Positions 22,950 to 34,066 of a DNA stretch of 64,000 nt are shown one piece after another. Both the position numbers and the translations under genes were made by a program. Position 1 is the stretch's first letter; every line of letters starts with the position of its first letter. The stretch comes from Eleusine coracana subsp. coracana (lineage: Eukaryota; Streptophyta; Magnoliopsida; Poales; Poaceae), in NCBI GenBank assembly GCA_032690845.1, contig CM064426.1:69676403-69740402 (forward strand). Direction: 5' to 3'. The notes below the pieces were generated by a model, which saw nothing but the letters and a program-made list of their open reading frames with translations, had not been told where the DNA came from and searched no databases.

Positions 22950-24129
22950 TTAATCCTGACGATGTTTAGGATTTAGAAGATATCCCTAATGGAGTCAAAA
23001 CAGTAGACTATCATGGGTCTACAATATCAAATGTGACTTCAAAGGGAACAAAGATCCTAATTGAGTCAAAATAGTAGGCCGTTATGGGTCTATAAGATTA
23101 AATGTGACTCTGGAAGGAATATATGATAAAAGGCTTTACACAAAGAGAAGAAATAATGTTACTATGAGAGATTTTCTGATGTCTCATGTAATATTTTCTT
23201 CAGAGTTATAATGGCATTAGCGGCACATCATGATCTTGAGCTATATCAGATAAATGCAAAGACGATTCTCCTTAGTGAGCATCTAAGGAAAATGTATTTA
23301 CATGACACAACTAAAGTTTTTGCTATGAAAAGAAAAGAAACTTTAGACATCGTCAACAGAAATCCATTTATGGATTGAAGACAAGTTTCTAGAGAGATGT
23401 TTAAAGGTTCATAGATTAATGAGAAATTTGGGTTTTCTTAAAGAGTAAGAGGACAATTGCATTTATGCAAAAGATATAGAATGAGAAACTCATTTCCTAA
23501 TCATGTGGATGACGTCCTACTTGCTAGTGGTGATGTCGATCCAATGCAGAAGAAGAAGAAAAGCTTTTGTCCTTAAAGTTCAAAAGAATGTTCTCGATTG
23601 AATGTCTCTTGTTATATGAGACGAGATTCACCGAGATAAAGAGAAGGGGAATTAGAAATATCGCATATGCATGATGAGAAGTCTCTAAAGTATGCATACA
23701 AGAAAACATACGCCTGTTCTTATAGTCAAGGGTAATGATTTTGGGAACTTTAGTGTTCCAAAAGACAATATGAAAAGGATCAACTGAATATGGTACCATA
23801 TGCTTCAGCTGTTAGAAGCTTGATATTACCCTAACGTAGTTTTATGTATCCGGGTGCTTTGGCAGTGTCCAAGATTTGGCAATGTCCAATCCAGATATAG
23901 ATCACTGGAATGGAGTTAAAGATATCAGCCTCATGCTAAAAGAAACAGGTACTCTCAAAAGGTTATGAGTACAAAGATAGATATGTACAAGTGCTCTCAA
24001 AAGGTTATGAGTGCAAGATACAACGCGTGAAATGTGTAGTGAAATCCACAATTGTCACTAACTTTCACACTTGGAGTTTTTGTGTGGAAAAACATCAAAG
24101 AATAAAAGAACTATCATCACTGTGATGAG
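22950..24129 (+). pseudogene. Copia-1 reverse transcriptase remnant
   Basis: Fragments of Ty1/Copia RT can be read in shifting frames: a PNGVKTV block (22985-23005), then MALAAHHDLELYQ near 23209-23250, with the following NAKTILLSEHLRKMYL matching the usual D-V-K-T-A-F-L-N-G block, and a weak VDD-(V/I)-LLAS catalytic block near 23503-23530. A VPYAS block appears near 23795 and DHWNG near 23901. Multiple stops and frameshifts interrupt it. A direct duplication of about 70 bp (GAGTCAAAA at 22992 and 23062) lies at its start. Sequence continues on the other side of the SIRE insertion at 35607. Confidence 0.7.
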
Positions 24130-24134
24130 AAAAT

Positions 24135-25683
24135 TGAAAGTTGCCTAGAGGGGGGGGGGGTGAATAGGCAATCTAAAAATAATCCTGAAAAAGCACTAAA
24201 GGATAATCAAATAACCAGGAATGACGGAACTTCCGTCGGGGTCGATGGAACTTCCGTCGCCACAGAAGTTCTGTCAAGTGACAGAACTTCTCACTACCCT
24301 TCATCTAAACAATGAACAACGCGGATAACATGGAGAAGGAAACACTAGCTTGGTAGAAGTGAAGCTAATATAATGTAAGCCTAGAATTCTTGAATGAAGA
24401 CTAGCTACACAATCGACAAATGATGCGGGCACAATAATATGAAAGAAATAAGCAAGCACAAATATAAGAGCGGGAAAGTAAAGAGAGACACAAGAATTAA
24501 CCCGAGGTTCGGCAACCACACTAAGTAGTTCCTATGTCCTCGTTGAGGAGCCACACAAAGTGGCCGGGTCTCTCTCAACCCTTTTCCCCGCCAAGCAATC
24601 ACAAAGACCGTGCTTGGATTTCTTTCTCCGCTTGATTCTTTTCCTCCAGAGGCGAATCACACCTTCACAAACGTCCCCGACTCACCACACAAAGTTGGGA
24701 GCTCAAGGGCGACGCCTAGCCATCTAGGAGACCAAGTCTCCAAGAGTAACAAGCAAATCAAATCTTGATGGGGAGGGAAAGATGTGCTCAAGCTTTTGAG
24801 TGGATGGTTTCAGTGTTTTTATGGTTGGATCTCTCTCACTTTGATTTGAATCTCAAGAACAAGCCTAGGAGTGAGAGGGGAGAGCTCTAGCTGAAGAGTG
24901 AGTGAAATGGCAAAGAATCCAACCCTTCCCAGAGGGGAAGGGGTACTCTATTTATAGAGAGAGCTCAAAAACTAGCCGTTATAGTGTTTTCTAGGTTTGA
25001 CGGAACTTCCATGGTTACCCACAGAACTTCTGTCAATTCAAACTTAGCCGTTGCACGCGCCTGGGAGAGAAGCCAGATGTTGTGACGGAACTTCCATCAA
25101 GGGGTGACGTAACTTCTGTCACTCTTGGTTTAACCAGGATCGAGCTCACAGAACTTCCGTGAGAGCCACGGAAATTCTGATGACGAAACTTCCGTCAGAG
25201 ACTGGCGGAACTTCCGTCACTCTTGGGAAGACAGCAGGTAGGAGCCCGACGCTGACGGAACTTCCGTCACCCTCGGGTAGGCAGGGAGAGGGAACCCAAC
25301 GCTAACGGAGCTTCCATGAGAGGGCTCACGGAACGTCCGTCACTCTTTGTTTGGCTTAGAAATGAACTTGTTTTAAGGCTTGTTGGCTATACTTCTCACA
25401 AAAACTATTTGGAGGCTTGAGCACACACAATTCCCTTCTTAACAAGTTTGTTTTACCCCCCTCTATAGTTCAGCATACCTATGACTCAAAAAGATAAATA
25501 AAAGAACTAATCATTGAAGAGCTTTTGAGTCCATATCCTTTCCTTTCCTTTTTGAGAATAAACAACAAATTGTAAATGACTAGTTTTGATTATCTGCACA
25601 TGTACTTCATAAATAAGTTAGCACACTTTTAATCTTTTGTCATCGTACACCAAAACTTGCTAGGGATCCTAGATGTATCTTCA
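24135..25683 (-). repeat. SIRE-type 3' LTR
   Basis: 1549 bp. A minus-strand TATA box (24949-24956, TATAAATA on the minus strand) marks U3. About fifteen copies or near-copies of the word GACGGAACTTCCGTC are spread from 24223 to 25345. Poly-G of about 12 follows the first bases on the plus strand. Two motif-bounded 21-23 bp segments are present here but missing in the other LTR. Confidence 0.9.
24949..24956 (-). promoter_or_regulatory. TATA box of SIRE-type 3' LTR
   Basis: TATAAATA on the minus strand; the matching box in the 5' LTR is at 34856-34863. Both sit next to GAGAG and read toward gag. Confidence 0.6.
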
Positions 25684-25699
25684 ATCTCCCCCTTTTTGG
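25684..25699 (-). other. SIRE-type polypurine tract
   Basis: On the minus strand CCAAAAAGGGGGAGAT directly precedes the 3' LTR, a standard Copia plus-strand primer. Confidence 0.8.
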
Positions 25700-26134
25700 T
25701 GATTGATGACAATAGATTAAAAAGGATATAAAGAGGATAATCAAAAGAGACAAAGAGCAACATATAGTGGAGCTCCCCCTAAAGGTATGCATGAATCACA
25801 CAAACATGTGAGAAAGCTCCCCCTATATGTTGCAATGAGTGGGGTACCTAAAAGTGTGCAAGAGTGAAGAAAAGTGATAAGGCAATAACCAAGAGACAAT
25901 ATAACTTACAAAACTAATAGAAACAAGCACCACACATATCATAAGAACAATAGAGTTATTACAAAAGGTTCACAAATATGTTTTGCACACAAAGCAAATA
26001 AAGAGGGGAACTAGTCCATAGGTTCATCACTATCCTATTACAAAACCTCTAAAACAAATATCCTTTTCACTCATCTCTCCCCCTTTGGCATCAAGGCACC
26101 AAAAAGAATGAAAGGAGGAGATAAGAGAAAGGTA

Positions 26135-26890
26135 TTACTCATCATCATTGGTGCTTTCATCATTGTCCTCGCCGTCCTCTTCATCACCCTCTTCTTCTTC
26201 ATGGCCTTTGTCCTCGCCTTCCTCGCCTTCTTGTTCGTCTTGTGCAGCTTGTTCTTCGTGAGCGGGAGCGGGTTGAGGAGCAAGATCATCCCAATCATAG
26301 CCGGCAAGTGGATCCTCAAAGACCGGTGGCTCACCATCGGGCTCACACTCGGAGCCATCTGGAGACACCTCATGGCCTTGAGCTCTTTGGTCTTTCTTGT
26401 AGCGCCGCACTTGCTTCTTAATGTGCCTCTTGTTCTCCCAGTTTTCTTTAGCATTGAAGCAACAAGCATTCAAGATGCTCTTGAGCATAGCGGCAATGGG
26501 AGATGATGGACGACGATGAGGGGCCTCGGGTGGAGGAGCAGAGGATGATGCATGAGGTGCTGTTGCTTCTGTCCTAGCTGCCTTTTCTACTGCCAACTCC
26601 CTCCGGATAGTCTCATGATGAGGGCGAGTGAGCCTGGGCACACGAGGTCTCAAAGGCTGATGCTTGCACTCCTTCTCAAAAATCAAGCCAGTCTCAGTCT
26701 CGATCATCCTCATAATATATGGAGCAAAGGGTAGCACATTCCTTGTGTCCAAAGAGGCATAGTAGATCTCCTGAACAATGAAGTCCATCACACTAAAGGC
26801 TGCAGCTCCATCTCTGAACCTAGCAAGAATGTTCCTGGAGTGCTCGACAAGTGAAGTGGCATACCCAGCCTTAGAAGTTGTGCATTCCAT
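26135..26890 (-). pseudogene. SIRE-type third ORF, C-terminal half
   Basis: A 251-codon frame that starts inside the third ORF after a frameshift. The first 100 residues contain hydrophobic and charged stretches (FIVQEIYYASLDTRN). The middle has ENWENKRHIKKQVRRYKK, probably helical. The last 60 residues are almost all Glu, Asp, Gly and Gln, ending TNDDE. The gene lies after pol and before the purine tract, where SIRE-lineage elements carry an envelope-like ORF. I see no clear signal peptide or membrane segment, so 'envelope-like' refers to position only. Confidence 0.6.
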
Positions 26891-26999
26891 GAGTGGTTCC
26901 TAGATATTTTGGTTGAAGGTCCTCATACATGAATCTCAGCTCAGAATCCTTCAACACTGACTCACAAGAGAGCTGGTCCTTGCCAGCATCATCATCATC

Positions 27000-27791
27000 C
27001 TAGAAAAAGAAGAAGGCCAATCGAGAGGGGGACACCACATACTGCACACCTTGTGTCATCCAATGAACAAAGCCTCGCCCATCAATGTACAAGGTGGAGT
27101 AGAACTGACAGATGACCTCCTCATTCCAATCATAGTCGAACCCTATGAGGTCATACACATGCCGTGCCTTGCAAGCACCCACTATCTCATTGAAGGTTGA
27201 CTCATCCTTGTCCTCCATGTACTTCCAGTCAATCCACTGATGAGTGGCCAACCGGTTCTTCCGGTTCATGTCAATGAGCATAGACATGTAGTAGTCTTGG
27301 TGAAACCAAGTGAGGAACCGGGGGTCACTTGCTTCTTTATCAGTCACAAGATATTGATTCTGCCTCCTTGCAGCACTCAGGCCTTCGGCATCCTTCTTGT
27401 AGTCCTTGAAGACATAATGAGGTGGGTAGACGGGAGCATGAACTCGAAGGTCCCTCACAATGTTCAAAGACTCATCTCTCTTGGACTTGCTCTTGCGTGG
27501 TTTGGGGTGAGTTTCCTTGACTGGCTTCTTCCCTTTATCAAGTGCCCTTCTAGGAGGAAGGGCGCCTCCTTGACCAACCGAAACTGTTTGAGCACCTGAA
27601 CTGCTTCCCTGTCCTATCCTTCTCTTAATCACGACTTTTCTTCTCTTGGCCAGGGGTACGATATCCTCGTGGGAGGAGGAGGACTTGTTGGGTGAAGCTT
27701 GATGGTCCTCTTCACTTGAGTCCTCGTGAATGGAGGGAGCATTGGACGCATTCTTGACGAGAACCATCGTCACAAGCCTATAATGCACCAT
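27000..27791 (-). pseudogene. SIRE-type third ORF, N-terminal half
   Basis: A 263-codon frame. The N terminus is acidic and Ser-rich and carries a basic KRRKVVIKRR patch at about residues 50-59, which could be a nuclear localisation signal. The second half has aromatic-rich blocks (WFHQDYYMSMLIDMNRKN; WIDWKYMED). The stop at 27000-27002 is followed in the same frame by a further 40 codons (starting DDDDAGK), and then a shift joins the C-terminal half. The TTTTTCTAG at the stop could also be read as a splice acceptor. Function is unknown. Confidence 0.6.
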
Positions 27792-27839
27792 GAAGGAGAC
27801 AATGGGTCAGGCAAAGGCAACGGAAATGACCAACAAACA

Positions 27840-28814
27840 TGTAGAAGTAAGTGCACTGAACTTCAGATGATGGAAGTTCTGTGAGGATCCATGGAAGTTC
27901 CGTCATGACAGAAGTTCTGTAAGAAAGTCACGGAAGTTCCGTTGCTTGCAGTTTGCATCTAAACCTACACATCTTTTGGATCCCGCTACAACTACTCAAA
28001 TGCACTTAGAGAAAGATACTCTAGATACAAAGGAACCTATCTACCCAAGGGAAATCGAGATATTTGAGCATATTGACCAAGAACTCAAGAACGAGAGACA
28101 AGTTCATACCTAGATCAAGAAGAAGGAAAAGTGATGGGGATTGAAGGGGGCCCCGGAAGTTCCGTAGGGGAGGAATGGAGTTCCTCCCAACTTGATGATT
28201 TCTTTTGGTGGGATCTCCAACAACCTTCAAATCGCCCTTGAAGTCACCCTAGGGTTTGAGAGGAAGTGGGAGAGGAGAATAGAGAGAATGACCGGTTGGA
28301 GGAAGAAGAGAGAGGGGTCATGCAACTTAACCAGGGGCTGACAGAAGTTCCGTCGATGGGCGACGGAAGTTTCATCAGTCTCGGGTTGAGACGCGCCACA
28401 GGAGGGAGTCACAGAAGGTCTCATAGAACTTCCATGTATGACGGAAGTTCCGTGAAAGGGTCACGGAAGTTCTGTCATTCTTGGTTTGGAACCAAAGTGA
28501 ACACCTCTTCAACTAGAAGACTTTGAAGGTGACGGAAGTTCTGTGAATGGGTCACGGAAGTTCCGTCAGTTTCTGGAAAGAGGGCATGAGTTGCTACAAG
28601 TTTGAACTTATGGACAAGTTGCCTAAGGAGTATAAAGCTTGTATCAACTTGTGAATAGTAACAAATCAATAGTCAAAACTATATTCACAAGTATCGACAA
28701 TATGATCTAGTGATCAAAGAATTTTGTTTGAAAACAAGGACAATATGAAATTTTGAAAAGATTTTGCTTTTACGGCATTTTACAAGATCAATACACCAAC
28801 CAAAGCACAAGATT
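27840..28814 (-). repeat. Palindromic-motif-rich spacer between pol and third ORF
   Basis: At least ten copies or near-copies of ACGGAAGTTCCGT lie between 27860 and 28585, for example at 27934, 28152, 28361, 28441, 28461, 28531 and 28554. They are the same word that fills the LTRs, but on the plus strand they are mostly in the GGAAGTTCC orientation here and GGAACTTCC in the LTRs. No coding motif is seen. Confidence 0.8.
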
Positions 28815-31800
28815 TTACTCTAGGTTGGATGAGTCAAGAATATTTAGTTCACTCCTAAGTTCACAAAACCGCTTCTCGTCTAGGGGTTTGGTAAAAATAT
28901 CGGCTAGTTGTTTGTCGGTTCTAACATAGCTAATATCAATATCCCCCTTTATAGAATGATCTCTCAAGAAGTGGTGCCAGATATCTATATTCTTGGTTCT
29001 ATTGTGATCAATGGGGTTATATGCAATCATGATGGCACTCTTATTGTCACAGAGGAGTGAAACTTTGGTCATAGTGTACCCAAAATCCTTTAGAGTTTGT
29101 CGTATCCAAAGTAATTGTGCACAACAACTTCCAGCTGCAACATACTCTGCTTTGGCCGTGGATAAGGCAACGGAATTTTGTTTCTTGGGTGACCATGACA
29201 CAAGGGACCTACCCAAGAATTGGCACGTCTCGGAGGTACTTTTCCTATCCACCTTACATTCGGCGTAGTCGGCATCGGAATAACCGACTAACTTGAACTT
29301 GGAGCCCTTTGGATACCACAATCCTAAGTTTGGGGTCTTTGAAGCACTTTAGAATCTTGCACACGTGCACACACTAAGCATGATATCGGTCCTAGATGCA
29401 CAAAGATAAAGCAAGGAGCCAATCATGGAGCGATATACCTTTTGATCCACGGGTTTACCGTTTACATCTAGCCCAAGGTGTCCATTTGTCTTCATGGGAG
29501 TCTTGTTAGGCTTAGCATTCTCCATGTCAAACTTCTTGAGTATGTCTTGAGTATACTTGGTTTGACTTATGAATGTTCCTTCTTCAAGTTGCTTGACTTG
29601 AAAACCTAGAAAGAACATCAACTCTCCCATCATGGACATCTCAAATTTCCTAGTCATAATCTTGGCAAACTCATCACAAAAAGATTGATTAGTAGAACCA
29701 AATATAATATCATCAACATATATTTGACACACAAATAAATCATTATCAACTTTTCTTGTGAAGAGAGTAGGATCGGCCTTGCCAATTGTGAAGCCTTTGT
29801 TGATCAAGTACCCCTTGAGGTGTTCATACCAAGCTCTAGGAGCTTGCTTGAGGCCGTAGAGAACTTTGTGAAGCTTGTACACATGGTTTGGCTTCTTTGG
29901 GTCTTCAAATCCCGGAGGTTATTGTAGATACACCTCTTCTTGAATGGGGCCATTAAGAAATGCACTTTTCACATCCATTTGAAAAAAGCTTAAAGCCATG
30001 GTGAGTAGCATAGGCAAGTAAAATACGAATTGACTCAAGCCTAGCTACGGGTGCATAAGTTTTACCAAAGTCCAAACCTTCTACTTGTGAGTAGCCTTTT
30101 GCAACAAGTCTTGCCTTGTTTCTCACCACCACACCATACTCATCTTCCTTATTGCGAAAAACCCATTTTGTACCTAAACTATTTTGCTTGGGTCTCTCTA
30201 CTAATGACCACACCTTGTTTCTTTCAAAGTTGTTCAACTCTTCTTTCATAGACATCACCCAATCCGAGTCTTGAAGGGCTTGTTCCACTCTAAGAGGTTC
30301 CATAGAGGAAACAAATGAGTAATGATCACAAAATGTAGCCATTCGGGATCTAATAGTTACCCCTTTTTGGATGTCTCCTAGAATGTTGTCAACGGGGTGA
30401 TCCTTTTGAATGCTTTGTCGTACTCGTGGATGAATTGGCCTAGATGCATCTTCTTCTTCTTGAGTGATATCATCTTGAATGTCTCTATCCCCACCATCCT
30501 GAGCTTGATCTTGGTTGTTACCTTGACCATGATCGTCACCATGATCTTGGTCTCTCCCTTGATCTTGTTCATCATGTGGCTCTTGTGGAGATGGATCATC
30601 TTGTCTTGAAGAAGATGGTTCATTTTGACTTCAGTTTGGGTCTTGTGGTCTTATCTCTCCTATTGTCATGTTCCTTATTGCATCACAAGGAGCTTCATCG
30701 TCTACATCACTTGGATTTACTTGCTCTACTTGAGAGCCATTAGATTCATCAAATTGCACATCTCGGGTGATTTCAACAACACTGGTGTCTTCATTAAAGA
30801 CTCAATATGCATAGACGTTAGTTCCATATCCAAGGAGAAAACCTTCATGTGTCTTAGGAGCAAACTTGGAGGATTTAGGTTTCTTATTTAGAATAAAACA
30901 TTTTCTCCCAAAGACACGAAAGTATGAAACATTTGGAAGGTTACCAGTGAGAAGCTCATATGGTGTTTTCTTCAAGATCTTGTGAAGATATAATCTGTTT
31001 GATGCATGGCATGCGGTGTTGATGGCTTCGGCCCAAAAGGTGTCTAGTGTCTTGTACTCATCAAGCATGGTTCGTGCCATCTCTATGAGTGTGCGGTTCT
31101 TCCTTTTGGCTACCCCATTTTGTTGTGGAGTGTATGGAGCTGAGAATTCATGCTTGATGCCTTCTTCATCAAGATATTCTTCAACTTGTGTATTCTTGAA
31201 CTCGGTTCCATTGTCACTCCTTATTTTCTTGATCTTCACTTCATACTCATTTTGGGCTCTCCTCAAGAACCTCTTTAGGGTACCTTGTGTTTCACTTTTG
31301 TCCTTCAAAAAGAATACCCAAGTGAAACGAGAATAATCATCAACAATTACAAGGCCATATTTGTTACCGCCAATGCTTATGTAGATGACCGGTCCAAATA
31401 AGTCCATGTGGAGCATTTCCAATGGTCTTGTCATTGTCATCATTGTCTTGCATGGATGTGCCGCTCCTACTTGCTTTCCAGCTTTACATGCGCTGCATAT
31501 TTTGTCCTTCTCAAAAGCAACATCCTTTAGTCCAATAACGTGGCCACCTTTAAGGAGCTTAGAAAGATTTCCCATCCCAACATGAGCTAGCCAGCGATGC
31601 CATAGCCAACCCAAGGTAGTTTTAGCAACCAAGCAAGTACTTAGGTTAGATCCTTCTTTGTGGGCGAAATCAACAAGATAGATCTTGTCCTCAAGATACC
31701 CTTTGAAAGCTACTGAGGAATCTTTCTTCTTAAAGACGGTCACACCATCATCGTCAAAGAGACAACTATAGACCATCTCACAAAGTTATGATATGGATAT

Positions 31801-32010
31801 TAAGTTGTATCCTAGACCATTTACAAGATAAGCATTACCAATTGAAAGGTCATGGGTGACATCAATCCATCCACGACCAATTACCTTTCCCTTGTTATCA
31901 TTTCCAAATGATATGCCTCCACTTGGTAGATTGTCATGATCAAGTGTGGAGAACATTGATCTCTCTCCGGTCATATGATTTGAGCATCCACTATCGAGTA
32001 CCCATATTGC
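28815..32010 (-). pseudogene. SIRE-type pol: protease, integrase, RT, RNase H
   Basis: Reading right to left: a protease block L-D-S-G-C-S-N-H-M-T near 32005-31970; integrase zinc module with H-x4-H (WHRWLAHVG) and C-x2-C (CSACKAGK) at 31600-31480; integrase Asp residues in MDLFGP and SDNGTEF; then NGVAKRKNRT near 31115, where Glu is expected before RKN and Lys is present. RT includes VLYGLKQAPRAWY (29862-29824) and YVDDIIFGS (29724-29698). RNase H includes YSDADYAE (29286-29263) and ALSTAKAEY. The domains lie in several frames (31974-31786, 31776-30802, 30342-29953, 29882-29349, 29321-28815), separated by stops and indels, so no full polyprotein can be made. Confidence 0.88.
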
Positions 32011-32040
32011 ACCACCGGAGGAGTATTCCTATAAGGGAGA

Positions 32041-33027
32041 TCAAGCACGTGTTTTAGGCACCCAAGTTGGTTTGGGTCTCTTGACACTAGATACAAGAAC
32101 TTTGGGCACCCACACACAAGGTTTCCACCTTGCATCATGTGGCCCAACAAACTTGGCAACTACTCTACCATAGTGATTACGGGTTAGCACATAAGAGGCA
32201 TCAAAATCATCAAAGGATATGGTAGAGTTCTTGATGTTCTTGTTGACTTGGGAAGCATTCTTGGGCTTGATGATGCTTTCTTGTGCCAATTGCTTTCCCT
32301 TGCTCTCATGCACAAAGTTGATTCTCTTGTCGTGCCTTCTTTTAGGTGCATTCTTGTTGTACCCCAATCCTCTCTTGTCATGAGAGGCTCTATGCTCACC
32401 AACTATTCTTGTTGTAGTCTCCACTTGAGCTTTCTTCTTGAGCTCATTGACTTGGTTGGTTAGCTTCTCAATGATTGCATCTTGCTTGGCAATCATATCA
32501 ACATCAATGTTGTGGCACCTTCCACAACCCTTGCTTGTTGAAGCTTGTGAGGATTCAAGCTTCTTCAACAATGATTATGATTTTGTCTTGAGGTCTTCAA
32601 TGGCCTTTGTTAAGGCCTTGTTTTCCTCTTGCAAGGAGTTGCACCTTTCTTGATACTTCTTGGTTATTGAGGTGCATGATTCACTTGTCTCATTGACCTT
32701 TGTAAGGTCCTTGGTTAGAGTCTCGTTCTTTTCCTTCTCTTGCTCAAGTTGCTTGGTGAGCTCAAGATTCTTGCTTCTTTCTTCATCAAGCAACTCTTCT
32801 TGTCTATCAATGATTCTGTCTTGATTGTCCAACTCCCTTTGTAGCTTATCTAGCATTTTTACCATTTCATGCATAGAGGGGACCAAATCCTCCTCTTCAT
32901 CGCTACAATAAGAAGGATTGAAATCGGTGTGAGGAGCTACCTTGCTTTCCTTGGCCAATGTAAGCATGTCCCTTGTTGTATGGCTTTGTCTTGTTGTTGT
33001 ACTTTTCATTTTTCTTGCCCTTGCCAT
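32041..33027 (-). pseudogene. SIRE-type gag tail / linker, broken
   Basis: Two frames (33027-32575 and 32571-32041) follow the gag core. The first is a long Glu/Lys/Leu-rich helical segment with heptad-like spacing, probably coiled coil. The second is basic and contains a C-x2-C pair (CGRCHN). This segment joins gag to the protease in the polyprotein of the lineage; a stop near 32573 and frame changes split it here. Confidence 0.6.
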
Positions 33028-34012
33028 TTAATCTTGGACAATCGGCAATCATGTGTCCTTGTTCATGACACTCATAGCATCTTCTATTTGTTCTTCTAGC
33101 TTTTGCCTTGTCAAAGCTTCTTTTGGTGAAACCATTCTTGATCATGTATTTGCCAAATTTCATGACAAATAAGGCAAATTCTTCATCATCTTCTTCTTCA
33201 TCATCATTCTCTTCATCTTCATCATCATCATCATGAGTCTTCTTGGCTTTGAGCGCCAAGTCCTTCTTGCTTGTGCTCTCATCCCCTATGAGCACATTCA
33301 CTCTCTTGCCCTCGTCATCACGACTCTTGTGGGCATTTATTCTTCCAATGACTTCATCCGTTATGAAGCTCTCAAAACCATCCTTCTCTTCAATGATGGT
33401 GCAAAGTGTGGAGTTCCACATCATAAGAGCCATGAGGAGCTTATAGTTGACTTCCTCATCTTTGATGTTGTCACCATAAGATCTTCTCTCATTTACAATA
33501 TCCATGAGCCTATCATGAGTTTGTTGAGACTCTTCTCCCTTATTCATCATGAAGAAGTTGAATTGATTCTTGAGAACTTGAAGTTTTGACTTCTTAACAA
33601 CATCCACTCCCTCATGGGCACATATAAGCTTTTTCCATATTTTCCGGGCATTCTCAATTCCGGCAACTCTTAAATATTCCTTAGGATTCAAGGAAGAGAG
33701 AATGGCCGACACCGCTTGATCATTGCGATGTATGTTGAGTTGGTCCGTAGTTGTAGGATTGTCCTTGTCTTCCAAGGTGTATCCTTTCTCCATAATTTCC
33801 CAAATTGATGGACCAATTGACATGAGGTACATCTTTATGCGATGCTTGTTCCAACTAAAATCCTTGCCTTCAAAGTAAGGCAATCTTCCACTTCCACTTC
33901 CATGGATATTTGCCACATCGGCATAGTTGAAGGGGATAGATGCATGCAACTCATTTCCCTTACTTGTTGAAGTAAGATCTTGAGGCTTGTCACCTTCTCC
34001 TGGCTTCCACAT
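32903..34012 (-). CDS. SIRE-type gag with CCHC zinc knuckle
   Basis: A 369-codon frame starting 52 bases inside the primer-binding site. It has the Copia gag core: an F-x-G-x2-F-x2-W block (YFEGKDFSWNKHRIKMYL) near residue 47, a W-x-KL block with the LKNQFNFFMM helix near residue 145, and the zinc knuckle C-x2-C-x4-H-x4-C (CYECHEQGHMIADC) near residue 310. An Asp/Glu-rich stretch of about 25 residues lies before the knuckle. Gag would form cytoplasmic particles and bind element RNA. It is the longest intact frame of the element. Confidence 0.85.
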   Translation of the reverse strand: MWKPGEGDKPQDLTSTSKGNELHASIPFNYADVANIHGSGSGRLPYFEGKDFSWNKHRIKMYLMSIGPSIWEIMEKGYTLEDKDNPTTTDQLNIHRNDQAVSAILSSLNPKEYLRVAGIENARKIWKKLICAHEGVDVVKKSKLQVLKNQFNFFMMNKGEESQQTHDRLMDIVNERRSYGDNIKDEEVNYKLLMALMMWNSTLCTIIEEKDGFESFITDEVIGRINAHKSRDDEGKRVNVLIGDESTSKKDLALKAKKTHDDDDEDEENDDEEEDDEEFALFVMKFGKYMIKNGFTKRSFDKAKARRTNRRCYECHEQGHMIADCPRLNGKGKKNEKYNNKTKPYNKGHAYIGQGKQGSSSHRFQSFLL

Positions 34013-34051
34013 CTTTTAATCTTCAAGCTTTCGAGCCTTGTAGAAGATTCC

Positions 34052-34064
34052 GGCTCTTATACCA
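34052..34064 (-). other. SIRE-type primer-binding site
   Basis: On the minus strand TGGTATAAGAGCC lies two bases inside the 5' LTR end. It is the expected Copia-type initiator-tRNA binding site with one change from the common form. Confidence 0.8.
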
Positions 34065-34066
34065 AT

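Noticed and set aside
24223..25345. CRISPR-like or heat-shock-element array
   Set aside because: Spacing is irregular and the genome is plant, so not CRISPR. The GAA and TTC arms are one base apart, not two as in heat-shock elements.
26108..26506. Hydrophobic plus-strand frame opposite the SIRE-type third ORF
   Set aside because: Reverse reading of the GAA/GAG/GAT-rich acidic tail gives Phe/Leu/Val-rich text; a shadow, not a membrane protein.
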